A stretch of DNA of 64,000 bases from Hofstenia miamia (taxonomy: Eukaryota; Xenacoelomorpha; Acoela; Hofsteniidae), in the NCBI GenBank assembly GCA_900660155.1, contig CABFPE010000550.1, positions 442,724 to 506,723 of the forward strand. The letters are read 5' to 3'. Positions 23,790-35,254 of this stretch are shown one piece after another. A program made the position numbers and the translations under genes. The notes below the pieces were generated by a model, which had not been told where the DNA came from, did no database searches, and was given only the letters and a program-made list of their open reading frames with translations. Every line of letters starts with the position of its first letter. Positions within the stretch are counted from its first letter, which is position 1.

Positions 23790-23928
23790 ATTTTATAGTT
23801 TATATGTTAAATACATTCATTATTTTTGTTTTATTGGATTATTTAATAAGACATATCATTTAGAATATTTCGATTGCATAGCTAACATTGAAATATTGCA
23901 ATAAATTATTTTGAAATTATAGATTGTC

Positions 23929-24072
23929 CAGTGCTTCTCAATCGATGGCTATGTAACTTTACTGGGGTCCACGCACAAAAAATAGCGAATAGCTGAACAT
24001 CAACCACATGGATCTCATTGAATAAATCTTCTTTTACTTGTTACTATCTTAAAAAAAGGTAGAGAGCCATTG
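23929..24072. mobile_element. Short hAT MITE candidate downstream of XRCC1
   Basis: It begins CAGTGCTTCTCAATCGATGG and ends with a sequence whose reverse complement is CAATGGCTCTCTACCTTTTTT. This resembles the CAGTGGTTCTCAACCTTTTT ends of widespread hAT MITEs. About 144 bp, no coding content, no convincing target duplication. Confidence 0.45.
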
Positions 24073-24433
24073 ATGTAGACGTATAAGGAGAAGCAAAGAT
24101 GGTATAACTGTGCAGGGTAAGAAAAGTTCAAGGCTTGGAAATTTAGCAGCCAATTTGTGCAAACCAAGAAGCTCCACTATATTCATACATATTTCAGTTT
24201 CCGAAGCCATTAGCAGTTTTTTTTACATATTTCCTCTAAATTTACTTGATTTTATAATTTTTATCAGTAAAACTTATTTATTGGGAGTAGTAGTTTATGT
24301 ACATTATACATGTACATAGTCCTCTTTTGAATTTAAATTCGTTTAAAAGTTCTTACTGAAATGATTTTAATGATTCAAGTGTTTTGCTTCAATTCATTTA
24401 AATATAAATTATCTTTCAAATCACAATTCGGTT

Positions 24434-24805
24434 TCAGAAACAAATTCTCACCATCAGACGCACTAATGCATTTTCAGTGATTTCTTTGCAGGAGTTTTTT
24501 AAGTTAAAATTCATATCTTTAACAGAACCTTTCAGAAGGTTTTCTAAATTAAACACTTTTTTCACAATGTCATTGTCTGCGGTTTTACTTAATAAAAGTA
24601 TATCCCGGTCTCCATTATCGACACATTTCGAGCAAAGAATAATAAAATGTGCACTTTTGAAATAGATGCAACATAAATGGCAATAGTCACATTCCAATTT
24701 TTTATTATTATCATCGATTTCTTTGACACATGTATTGCAAAATGATTTTATGTTTAACATTATTTTCTGACAGTGAGGAGCGATGTACAACCGACCGCCC
24801 GGCAA
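24434..24805 (-). CDS. LINE ORF1-like fragment with a PHD-type zinc finger
   Basis: The minus-strand frame (123 codons, ATG at 24805) has a cysteine-rich segment: CNTC, then ECDYCHLCC, an H in KSAHFIILC, and CSKC. This spacing suits the PHD finger found in ORF1 proteins of CR1-like and related LINEs. A short hydrophilic helical region follows. On the other strand a LINE reverse-transcriptase piece starts within a few tens of bases (24800 onward), so this is more likely a retrotransposon fragment than a host gene. No introns or RNA-binding domain were seen. Confidence 0.5.
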   Translation of the reverse strand: MPGGRLYIAPHCQKIMLNIKSFCNTCVKEIDDNNKKLECDYCHLCCIYFKSAHFIILCSKCVDNGDRDILLLSKTADNDIVKKVFNLENLLKGSVKDMNFNLKNSCKEITENALVRLMVRICF

Positions 24806-25690
24806 ACAAGATTACTCGATTAGTAGGTGTAGCAGATATATAATAGCCAGTAATATATTAGAACATAACATCAACAGATTTGGAAACTATTATTTACAAT
24901 GTAAACTCACCATGAATGAAAGTAAGACAGTTTATTATATTTTGCCCAAAAAGCTCTTAAAGGAATATCGGCAAATTTGACGCTACAACAATCGAATGAC
25001 AGTCCACCTATTACACAGTGAAATAGTCACGTTCTTGGGAGCAGAGATTGACAAAACACTTACCATAGAGACATTTATAAAATTAGAAGAATGGCTGCTG
25101 GTGTACAATACCTAAAAAGCTACGAGCATTCACCATAAGTAAAGCTCTTATTTATGCATTGACTTTGAGTCATTTTCCATATGCCTGCTCTCTACTGAAC
25201 GGTGCTACATTAAAACAGGGGAGAATAAACAAAGTTGTAAACTAGTCAATAAATACAATGTTTAGCATCAACAATCAGTCGACAGACAAAAAATTTTTTG
25301 AATTAAGTATCCTCACACCCTTAATTATGTAATTAACAGCCCGTTGGCATATTATTTAAATTTATACACAAAAGGTCAACATCCCCCAGTTCTTAAATTA
25401 TTACATCTAATATCACAAGTGAGGAAGTATGTGCATTAACATCATTAAACAGAATAATAACTATTGAAAAATTCATTCACGTCCCTCACCTGCAAACATT
25501 GGAATAAGCTGCCAAAAAAAATTCTCTCTGAAAAGACATTCCATGTATTTAAAAGACTTAAAAAATGACCTACTGAATATACATAAACTAGGATCCTCCA
25601 AAAAACTAAACGCATGCCTAAAAATTAATTCAGTATATTTTTAATCTTTTAAACTTGTATATATTACAATTGATACAAAATTATAATTAC
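24800..25690 (+). mobile_element. LINE reverse-transcriptase C-terminal relic
   Basis: The plus-strand frame from about 24830 reads IIASNILEHNINRFGNYYL then KLTMNESKT (the region after the RT YADD box, and the L.LN..KT motif). Another frame near 25030 gives VTFLGAEIDKTLT (the F/LG..ID..LT thumb motif). Near 25497 it reads NKLPKKILSEKTFHVFKRL (the WN.LP..I...FK..L tail). Several stops and frame changes; 5'-truncated and dead. Confidence 0.7.
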
Positions 25691-26536
25691 AATCATTCAA
25701 AATCATCTATACATTTAAAAATCCAATTATTTAGTTACTATTAACTAAAATGTTAAGAATACTAAAGTTCAATTAAGCATTGAATTATGTAGTTTGTCTA
25801 TATCTTCTTCACAAGTAGCTTCATTCGTTTGCAGTCTATGCACTTTGTCAAACGTATGTAATTGTATGCAAGGATTGTTTTCTACACACGTGACATGTGA
25901 TTTCCGCAACTAAGTAATAAAGCAATATGAATGAAGTATATGTCATAAGTCCAGCTTTAAAGTCAAATGCCTAGCATTGCTTATATTATCCTCGTTTCGG
26001 TGCACATGGCGAGCAATGGAGTTTTCTATTGGAATGCTTTCTTCGAGCGTTCTCGAACCACGCAGATATAATATTGTATATATTACTGTGTATCTTTTTA
26101 ATATTTGTTTTTATTCGTCCCATTGTAAATTTGGTATTTTATGATTGTATTCGTCTGCGTATACAATGGAAAATATTTAAGATAGCATTTACGATTAAAG
26201 ATCACATTTAACTACATGAAAGTAAAGGGAAAAGAAATATTTGGAATTGGCCAACCAAGAAAAATCACATTTAAATTACAAAAGACATCAATCAATTCCA
26301 ACAACCAAAATTAATTAATGAAGAAAATACTGTTTTTGAAATCCTAATAAGTGTTTAACATTTCATTTGCATTGATTTTATGTGCAAGGGATTTTAATAA
26401 ATAATAATAATAATAATGTACAGGTTTTGTAAATATTTGTATATATTGTAAATTTTATATAATGTTATAGAATTTGTAGATATATACAGCGATTGCAGCA
26501 AGGAAAATTACCCAAATAATAGTTACTGAAGCTATA

Positions 26537-27250
26537 TACGAGGCCTGTTCAAATGAAACCCGTTTGATGAATGTCACGCATACAGTTTATTGTTGAATCA
26601 ATTAATTGTTACCGTGGAGCAATGTTCATTGCTTCAGATAAATGTTGTTGTATTTGCGATTGCTGATGTTGCCAATAATTCATTTGTTTTAGTCAGTACA
26701 GATGTCGCTCACCTTCCAAAGTCCGTCCAAACAAGATAAGAGAGCAGTGATTCAATTCCTGACCGCAGAAGGGTGTCAACCAGCCGAAATTCATCACAGA
26801 ATGATTGCAGTTTACGGAGATGAATGCCTTTCGAGGACTACGGCCACAGATTGGTCGAGAAGGCCGAAGTGGAACATCAGACTTGCCACGTCCAGGACAG
26901 ATGCACAAGGTTTGACGCAGCTGTCAGGATCGATCGTCGAAGAAGCATTCGGGATCTGTCAGATTAGTTCAACACTTCTATCGGTTCAATGCACACGATT
27001 GAGTAAGTGAAGGCAGCTGTAAGTGACTGGTTCAGGGCGCAACCGAAATCGTTTTACGCGGACGGGATTCGGCGCGTACCCAAACAATGGGATAAGTGCT
27101 TGGACGCTAGTCGAGACTTTTTCTAACTTAAATTTTTGATTTTATTGTTCTAAATACACACCTATCACTATTCATTTGCATTTTAACTCGATTGAATATA
27201 TAGTTTTAAATAAAACAAATCAAACGGGTTTCATTTGAACACGCCTCATA
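26537..27250 (+). mobile_element. Mariner element, internally deleted, with intact TIRs
   Basis: The 32-bp ends (left 26537, TACGAGGCCTGTTCAAATG; right end 27250) match 30/32 as inverted repeats and are bordered by TA. From 26702 the N-terminal HTH reads KRAVIQFLTAEGCQPAEIHH then AVYGDECLSRTTATDW, the classic mariner GCQ HTH. Near 27030 another frame gives DWFRAQPKSFYADGIRR then QWDKCLDA, the mariner C-terminus (W...QP..FY..GI..L..RW.KCI). The catalytic DDE/D core between is missing, so this is a deletion derivative that could only have moved in trans. Confidence 0.88.
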
Positions 27251-28390
27251 TTACAATATAATTAGTGACGTATTTCTTTTGAAAAATTCAAGTGAAATTA
27301 GATTATCTTGTCTTATCTTATTTGACAGCGCTTACTAATTTTGATTGGCTTGCAGTTTCCATCTCGTTGTTACGTCTAAAGTGAATTGTGAAGCCAAAAA
27401 TTAGTCACTTTAAGATCATCATTTCAGAGCCGCCCGGTTACATACCTAGTCATTGTAAGCTTGAATGTCTCAAGCTCGGCCCGGTTACAACACCAAAAAC
27501 TTTTGAATATTTGAGATACTATTACACGAACAAATTATATTTCATTAAAAAATAATCATACATTATGGTTCAAATCACAATTTAGGGTTTAGAGGAAATT
27601 TCTCAACATCAGACGCAACCCACGAAATTGAAATTCACAAACAATTCCGCGCATTTAATACTTAGTCTTAAATAGCCTGGATTCTATTTAAACGGACAAA
27701 TCGTTTTTCTACACTTACATGTATATTAATTTTCACCAAGCCCCATTTGTAGATTTCGAAATTGTGAGGCAAGGATACATCTATTGATCAACGTGGTTCA
27801 ACGTACTATTGAAAATTTGTATTAAAGGATATTTGTGTCCTAACATCCTTAAAAATAAATGAAAAAAACAAATTTGATTAAAAATTTCAATTTTTTAAAT
27901 TATTTGAATTCTCTCTGAACTCAATATTGAGGTGAACATTCAGGTTTATGGCCAACAGGATCAACAACGAACGTTAACCGTTTCTTGGTATGTAGATAGA
28001 CCTCCGAAACCTATTGAGGTGTGGGGTGCGTAAAGTCAGAGTTCTTCTATCTGGTTGTACTTTCAGATTTTAATATCTTCATTATTGTAAATTTTTTTTC
28101 CAAACTGTTTAAGTATAAACAAGTTTTTCAAGCCCAACTCAGTATTTCAGCTGCCAATATTTTTCTACCAAAATTATTTTCTTAAAATTTATTATAACTT
28201 TTGACCTAAATATACTAAATATATGTATTACCCATTAGGAGAAAATTGAAATTCCTCAACTCGTGTTTTTAAGTTTATTGGCAATTTTATTAGTTTTATT
28301 GTCATCAAAATGGTGAAATAAGATAAATATTTAACACTTTCAGCAGTTGAATCTCTAGATTTTCAAAGGAATTATACATGTAAGCGATTT
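27251..28390. other. AT-rich stretch, mostly unassigned
   Basis: Mostly unremarkable. At 27425-27485 a CCCGGTTACA motif occurs twice about 50 bp apart beside GAGC/GCTC, echoing the GAGACCCTGTTACAC unit of the array at 29216. No coding segment seen. Confidence 0.4.
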
Positions 28391-28394
28391 GAAC

Positions 28395-29210
28395 AGTCAG
28401 TCAAAATTTATTGCAATACAATCTGCTGTTGATCTTATGTTATTTAGTTCACATAAGTCCCCTGAAGTTGCTATAAAAGCTCAAGAAAAAAATTGCAGTT
28501 TGCTTGCACAATATTTTGCTTCACTAATCTAAGAATAAACTGATCTAAAATTCAACTTTGTTTAATTAGACCTAAATCCAACAATAATTCCACAAATGTT
28601 TCTCAGTATGAATTGAAATTTAGTGACGCATACATAGAACAAGTTAATTCTTTTAAATATTTATATATAACTAAGGCTCTCGGCATTATATCTTAACAGA
28701 TTCCAATCACAGCAAAAATTCAGTTAATTCACACGTTAATCGACAACTTCTGAATAAATTCAATGTGCAAATATAATAGACCATGAAAATGTATATTAAC
28801 AGGAATACCGAAACAAAAACGTCTCTACAGAGTATTATTTATAAAAACGTATTTACGACTGTCTATGAAATATTTAATATTATTCCAAACCACAAATGAC
28901 ATTTTCTATTCCTTAAAATATTGATTAGACATTCATAGAACTCTAAAAATTAAGCCTCTTAAATAAATTAAGAAAATAATGAAAAATTCTCTTCTCAAAT
29001 CATCAAAAAATATATGGAATAATTTACCTAAATCTATTATTATTAAAAATGAATTCAAAATTTTACCAAGCCAAAAGTCCAAATGAAATCTCATTCATGA
29101 GATTGCTAACACTGCAAAATCTAAATCTATAATCATTGAGGAGATTAGAGACTCGGATGGGAACTCATTTACAAATGATTTTGACATTACTAATGTACTA
29201 AGTAGTATTA
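28395..29210 (+). mobile_element. LINE reverse-transcriptase 3' relic
   Basis: Plus-strand frames give AVDLMLFSSHKSPEVAIKAQ (a decayed YADD box and following helix), LLAQYFASL, CLFRPKSNNNSTNVSQYE, QVNSFKYLYIT (thumb), and near 28935 RTLKIKPLNKLRK then WNNLPKSIII and an FKI tail. This matches the end of a CR1/Jockey-type ORF2. It is frameshifted many times. It runs directly into the 42-bp tandem array at 29216. Confidence 0.65.
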
Positions 29211-29215
29211 ATAGC

Positions 29216-29319
29216 CCGAGACCCTGTTACACTTTTTTCTGATTGGTCGAGAGGGGGCCGAGACCCTGTTACACTTTTTTCTGATTGGTTGAGAGGTGGC
29301 TCGTAGCCCGTTACACTTT
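29216..29319 (+). repeat. 42-bp tandem repeat with CCAAT boxes, running into the gap
   Basis: Two complete units of 42-43 bp (starting about 29216 and 29258) each contain GAGACCCTGTTACACTTTT followed by CTGATTGGTYGAGAGG; a third begins at about 29301 and is cut by the Ns. CTGATTGG is an inverted CCAAT box. The same unit and period reappear in the opposite orientation at 32833-32890. Confidence 0.85.
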
Positions 29320-30319
29320 NNNNNNNNNNNNNNNNNNNNNNNNNNNNNNNNNNNNNNNNNNNNNNNNNNNNNNNNNNNNNNNNNNNNNNNNNNNNNNNNN
29401 NNNNNNNNNNNNNNNNNNNNNNNNNNNNNNNNNNNNNNNNNNNNNNNNNNNNNNNNNNNNNNNNNNNNNNNNNNNNNNNNNNNNNNNNNNNNNNNNNNNN
29501 NNNNNNNNNNNNNNNNNNNNNNNNNNNNNNNNNNNNNNNNNNNNNNNNNNNNNNNNNNNNNNNNNNNNNNNNNNNNNNNNNNNNNNNNNNNNNNNNNNNN
29601 NNNNNNNNNNNNNNNNNNNNNNNNNNNNNNNNNNNNNNNNNNNNNNNNNNNNNNNNNNNNNNNNNNNNNNNNNNNNNNNNNNNNNNNNNNNNNNNNNNNN
29701 NNNNNNNNNNNNNNNNNNNNNNNNNNNNNNNNNNNNNNNNNNNNNNNNNNNNNNNNNNNNNNNNNNNNNNNNNNNNNNNNNNNNNNNNNNNNNNNNNNNN
29801 NNNNNNNNNNNNNNNNNNNNNNNNNNNNNNNNNNNNNNNNNNNNNNNNNNNNNNNNNNNNNNNNNNNNNNNNNNNNNNNNNNNNNNNNNNNNNNNNNNNN
29901 NNNNNNNNNNNNNNNNNNNNNNNNNNNNNNNNNNNNNNNNNNNNNNNNNNNNNNNNNNNNNNNNNNNNNNNNNNNNNNNNNNNNNNNNNNNNNNNNNNNN
30001 NNNNNNNNNNNNNNNNNNNNNNNNNNNNNNNNNNNNNNNNNNNNNNNNNNNNNNNNNNNNNNNNNNNNNNNNNNNNNNNNNNNNNNNNNNNNNNNNNNNN
30101 NNNNNNNNNNNNNNNNNNNNNNNNNNNNNNNNNNNNNNNNNNNNNNNNNNNNNNNNNNNNNNNNNNNNNNNNNNNNNNNNNNNNNNNNNNNNNNNNNNNN
30201 NNNNNNNNNNNNNNNNNNNNNNNNNNNNNNNNNNNNNNNNNNNNNNNNNNNNNNNNNNNNNNNNNNNNNNNNNNNNNNNNNNNNNNNNNNNNNNNNNNNN
30301 NNNNNNNNNNNNNNNNNNN
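29320..30319. other. Assembly gap of exactly 1000 Ns
   Basis: Unsequenced; the round length is probably a placeholder. Any frame spanning it is meaningless. Confidence 1.
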
Positions 30320-30560
30320 ATTCTTGGACCGCTACTTTTTAACATATATGTAAACGATATGCAGTAACATACGAATTGTCAATTGATTCAATACGCCGAT
30401 GATAAATGCATTTTTAGTGGAAATACATCCTTAAATCAAGCAATAAATGATGTAGAACAAAATTGTGAAAAATTGAGTAAATATTTTAACATGCACAAAT
30501 TAAACAACAGTGAAAAAACTGAATCACATGAAACAAAGTTAGTAATATTAACATTTTAAA
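30320..30560 (+). mobile_element. LINE reverse-transcriptase palm fragment
   Basis: From the end of the gap the frame reads ILGPLLFNIYVNDMQ, then IQYADDKCIFSG (the YADD catalytic box), INDVEQNCEKLSKYF, and KLNNSEKTE. These are RT motifs of CR1/Jockey-type LINEs. A stop lies between the first two blocks. The 5' part is lost in the gap. Confidence 0.85.
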
Positions 30561-32317
30561 ATGCAAAAATAACTTACATTATTGAATGAATTCAACAATC
30601 ACCACTTGAATCATTGTGAAAACTGAATTTATGTGTTAAAATGAAGATATCTTTAAGTCATAAACATTGAACAAAATGCAAACTTCATCACAGTTTTAGT
30701 ATAAACTTTAAAAAATGAGATAGAAAAACGTACATACACTTAAATTCGACAATTCCTTGTTGTATATTCAGAGTTTTTTGTATTTTGAAGCGTTAATGGT
30801 TTTGTTTTTTATGTGTTTTATTTAATATCGCACGTAAATACCCATTTTAAGGCATTCTACAAATTGCATTACGTAGTTGAACGATAAATTTTACTATCTG
30901 CTGAAAAGATTACGCAATATATAGAATACAACTTAATAAAAATCATTTGACAAGATGATTTCTACTGTTAATTTATATCCTCCTGTACATAAAGATAATT
31001 CTTCCAACATTTAAGTTTGTAATAAATGAAAGTTGTGTATGAATGTACTGACGAACTCTGCAGAGAAACATTTTTAATTTGTAAAGACGCTCATGTTAAG
31101 ACTTTTATTAAATGTTTAAGAAAGCTATATGTATATATGGATAAATATAACTTTTGTATATATACATACAATATAAGTTCTGTTAAATATAAAACAATTT
31201 CTGGGTAATAACACGAATTTATGAAATTTAATACTAGAGCTATTATTCAGTGTACATAACAAGTTCATTAACAAAAAATTAATGATTATTTCAATATACT
31301 AGTCCTTTCAATGGTCTAAAACTACAAACGTACACTTTAAAATTATTTATAGTTTGGCTATGTAATGTATGAATATTCACATCTTTAGCCACCCCTCTTC
31401 ATTATTCATGAATTAATTGCGGGGAATGACTCATCAATTAGCACACGTCAATAAATTTTTATAATTGTATGGGAACGCAAAAAATTTTTTGCTGAAACTT
31501 GCTTTTGCAATTTCAGCAAAAAGCGTACATGGTTGTACTGTGTTTATAATTTGTTACATTCGGACAGTTGAACAATGGCATATAGATAAAAACTATGTTG
31601 ACATTATTAAAGCATGCAACTTTCAACACATAAGAATATGCACAGTCGGCATAATGGAATTTCACATTGCTGAAACAAAGACAACTACTCTAAAAGATTT
31701 CAAACTTTTGGAAATCTATTTTTATAATTAAATCTCAGATATTGTTTTGATTCTTAACAAATATTATCTCTAGTTAGTTTTACAGATATTTCTTTTAAAA
31801 CGGAATCAATTTTATTTTAATAAATTGCTGCGAATTTGCAGTCTGATGATAAATTTATTATAGACTTTATGATAAATAGAAACGTTGTTTGTTTGTTAAT
31901 ACACATTTTTAATTGATTTTATTTAAACTTTTATTTATCATGTTTTTTATACTGTAATCTATCACTTAATTTATTAACCATTAATTTAGATACGACAGTG
32001 TGAAATTCATAATGTGCAAATACACATTGCGTTTGTTTCCTACAGAATTCCCTCAACAACAATGATGATAAACTAACACAATAGACAAATTCAATAGTAA
32101 GATATATATGGTCATTATAAGCAAAGTGTAGAATAAATTAAATTTTTGTGTTGTCTTAAACATGTATGTGGGTTTTACCACGTATGTTTATTAAATATTA
32201 GAAATTGCGAGTTTTTGCATAAACTAGTTTTTGGTTTTTCCGAAAAAATTATTTTTTTTCTTTATTACCGAAATAAGCCATTACGCTTCTAACGAGTATT
32301 ATTATCTCTCTGATTCA
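30561..32317. other. AT-rich noncoding stretch
   Basis: No recognisable coding segment or repeat; only short frames at chance level. Confidence 0.5.
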
Positions 32318-32339
32318 AACATTTGTTATTAAATTTTAC

Positions 32340-32575
32340 CGAATAAAACAAGTATGTAAAGTAAACATGTAAACTAAAATGATGTTGTATTTTCTAATGT
32401 CATGTATGTTAATATAAAAAACAAGTGCGGTATTTTCCAATGTCATGTGTGTTAATAAAAAAACAAGTATGTAAACTGAACAATGTAAACTAAATTAATG
32501 TGTGATGTGGTATTTTCCAATGTCATGTATGTTAATAAAAAAAACAAGTATGTAAACTAAATTAAGTCACATAAA
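32340..32575. repeat. Imperfect minisatellite
   Basis: At least three variable units share GTATTTTCYAATGTCATGTR followed by TTAATA, an A run and ACAAGT, some with an added GTAAACT block. Unit length varies from about 45 to 85 bp. The array lies upstream of the 42-bp repeat and LINE tail and is repeated at 33188-33423 by the assembly duplication. Confidence 0.75.
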
Positions 32576-32832
32576 TAAGCGAGTCTCATACAATAACAAA
32601 ATGCAAGTGTGAAGTATGAAAAAAATTGGTTACATTTTGAACAATAGATTGCAACAATTCTAATCTCATGGGATTTTCAACTTATTAATTATGTAATTCC
32701 AAAAATGTATATGAATAAAAAATTGGTTACATTTAAACAATAGACTGCAAACAATGCCAACAGAACATATTCGAATGACGTAAGAGATACATCCCCGCCA
32801 ATATACACGGCCCAGCAGATGCCAAAGGTTTC

Positions 32833-32890
32833 CCTCTCGACCAATCAGAGAAAAGTGGAGCAGGCTTGCTGCTACCTCTCGACCAATCAG
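32833..32890 (-). repeat. 42-bp CCAAT-bearing tandem repeat, opposite orientation
   Basis: CCTCTCGACCAATCAGA occurs at 32833 and again at 32875, a spacing of 42 bp. It is the reverse complement of the CTGATTGGTCGAGAGG core of the array at 29216-29319, with the same period. It abuts the LINE segment that begins at 32892. Copied again at 33681-33738. Confidence 0.85.
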
Positions 32891-32891
32891 A

Positions 32892-34570
32892 ATGACTCGG
32901 ATCTATACTACTCTTACTTTTAATAACTTCTCAATCTCCCCTAAAGAACCCTTCAAATATCTAGGCATAACTATTGACTCAAAATTAACATACAAGCTGC
33001 AAGTAAAAGAAATCTTAAAGTGCATGGCAATGAGTATTAAAACAATATCACACATAGCTGAACATTTACCTTCTGCCAATATGATTCAATTATTTCATAG
33101 TTTAGTCATGAGTCATCTTAATTATGCAAATACACTTTTTTCAAGTTTAAATGAATCATTAGTANAACATTTGTTATTAAATTTTACCGAATAAAACAAG
33201 TATGTAAAGTAAACATGTAAACTAAAATGATGTTGTATTTTCTAATGTCATGTATGTTAATATAAAAAACAAGTGCGGTATTTTCCAATGTCATGTGTGT
33301 TAATAAAAAAACAAGTATGTAAACTGAACAATGTAAACTAAATTAATGTGTGATGTGGTATTTTCCAATGTCATGTATGTTAATAAAAAAAACAAGTATG
33401 TAAACTAAATTAAGTCACATAAATAAGCGAGTCTCATACAATAACAAAATGCAAGTGTGAAGTATGAAAAAAATTGGTTACATTTTGAACAATAGATTGC
33501 AACAATTCTAATCTCATGGGATTTTCAACTTATTAATTATGTAATTCCAAAAATGTATATGAATAAAAAATTGGTTACATTTAAACAATAGACTGCAAAC
33601 AATGCCAACAGAACATATTCGAATGACGTAAGAGATACATCCCCGCCAATATACACGGCCCAGCAGATGCCAAAGGTTTCCCTCTCGACCAATCAGAGAA
33701 AAGTGGAGCAGGCTTGCTGCTACCTCTCGACCAATCAGAATGACTCGGATCTATACTACTCTTACTTTTAATAACTTCTCAATCTCCCCTAAAGAACCCT
33801 TCAAATATCTAGGAATAACTATTGACTCAAAATTAACATACAAGCTGCAAGTAAAAGAAATCTTAAAGTGCATGGCAATGAGTATTAAAACAATATCACA
33901 CATAGCTGAACATTTACCTTCTGCCAATATGATTCAATTATTTCATAGTTTAGTCATGAGTCATCTTAATTATGCAAATACACTTTTTTCAAGTTTAAAT
34001 GAATCATTAGTATAAAACTTACAATACAATTAAAATGGGCATTGAATGTTTTCAGAAAAATTCCTCCAAAACAAGAAATCTCATTTTGTCATCCTTGCTG
34101 TTTCCAAATCTATTTTTAATATTTTGATAAAGATTTTTAAAATAACAAATCAATTACCTCCTTATAATTCATTAACATTTTCAAACTTTTGTCATAAGCG
34201 CAATATAAGAACTAATCATTATACTAGCATTAAATTTCGTAAAAAAATCAAGTAACAGTCTTTCTTTAATATTGCGATTACCAAATGAATTTAAAATGAT
34301 TAAGAGTGCAATTAAGCTTAAAAGAAAATTGAAAGCATTTATGTTCAAGGAAAAATTCATTTTGGGATTCAAATTTTACAATAAAGATTATATAACAACG
34401 CGCAATTAATTTCCATAGCTTGAACAGAACAGATTTTGTAGTCTTGTTATTTTTTTGTAAATATTATAGTTATTTGTTATCCTTCTTGACGCTATTCAGA
34501 TAATAACTAGTCTTGTAATTGAAAATATTATCTGAATAAAGAATATCTTATCTTATCTTATCTTATTAAA
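32892..34570 (+). mobile_element. LINE ORF2 C-terminus and 3' tail
   Basis: From 33740 (and its duplicate from 32892) the frame reads FKYLGITIDSKLTYK, IKTISHIAEHLPS, LFHSLVMSHLNYANTLF, the thumb and post-RT region of a non-LTR ORF2. Further frames give ALNVFRKIPP, ITNQLPPYNSL and KAFMFKEKF. The element closes with a short TCTTA/TATCT tandem tail at 34547-34566, typical of LINEs with microsatellite-like 3' ends. It is 5'-truncated; allowing for the duplicated 847 bp, its real length here is about 830 bp. Confidence 0.8.
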
Positions 34571-34830
34571 CAAATTAACAAATTAAGAGTACTTAAAAAC
34601 GAAATTAAAAATACTTCTGTAGTTATACAAAGAAAAGACTTAAATACAAATGGCGATTATTCAATAGACAACATCTAAATTCACCATAACCCAATCCAAT
34701 AATTATTTTTGTATATATTTATTATTTTGTGTCCTTTGTTTTTATATTTCTGATGTTTTTTCACGCTATTTAGAGATGTAAACAGTATTATATATTGTAC
34801 AAAGCAAATCTAAACATAGATGTTTTCTTT
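34571..34830 (+). mobile_element. Second LINE 3'-end relic
   Basis: A short frame NKLRVLKNEIKNTSVVIQ and the following CACGCTATTTAGAGATG/GACGCTATTCAGATAAT-type sequence parallel the 3' end of the element before it. It looks like the tail of a related copy, with no further domain. Confidence 0.45.
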
Positions 34831-35254
34831 CTTTCATTTACTGTCAAGTTATCATTTGTAATTGAAAAATTCAGTTTATATTGAGAAATATTATTATATA
34901 TGCAATACTCTGCTCCTAATTATCAGAGTTTTATTACATGTGTTTCTTATTCCTTCTTCAAAACTAAAAAGGTGATCTAAGTTGTAGCGGAAAATGCTGC
35001 ATATGAAAATATCTGTATTGGTAGGGATTTGATCAATTGAGTCTTTATATTGGGTTTTGCAATGTAATATGGCAAATAGTTTCCATTTTATTTTGTTTGT
35101 AGCTTTTTTTATCAATAAAGTGAAGTGTACATAAAGATGAAAAAATATATTTACCTCAGTACTTTACCATGAAACAAATTGAAATGGAGAATTCGTTGTA
35201 AAAATAAGTTTACAAAGAGAAAACATATCAATACCTGGAGTTGCTTTGAGAAAA

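Larger units (their letters stand above)
32318..34012. repeat. 847-bp direct duplication around a single N (probable assembly artefact)
   Basis: 32318-33164 and 33166-34012 are 847-base copies on either side of an N at 33165, with a C/A difference near 32974 (CTAGGCATAAC against CTAGGAATAAC). That is what two haplotypes or overlapping contig ends would give. Everything listed in the first copy (minisatellite, 42-bp repeat, LINE thumb) therefore appears twice. Confidence 0.92.

Noticed and set aside
22285-23790. Independent gene at 22.3-23.8 kb
   Set aside because: The BRCT sequence there is in phase with the upstream XRCC1 exons and completes that gene.
29285-30367. Three apparent frames of about 350 codons across 29285-30367
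   Set aside because: They consist almost entirely of Ns from the 1000-base gap; only the last residues (ILGPLLFNIYVND) are real and belong to a LINE.
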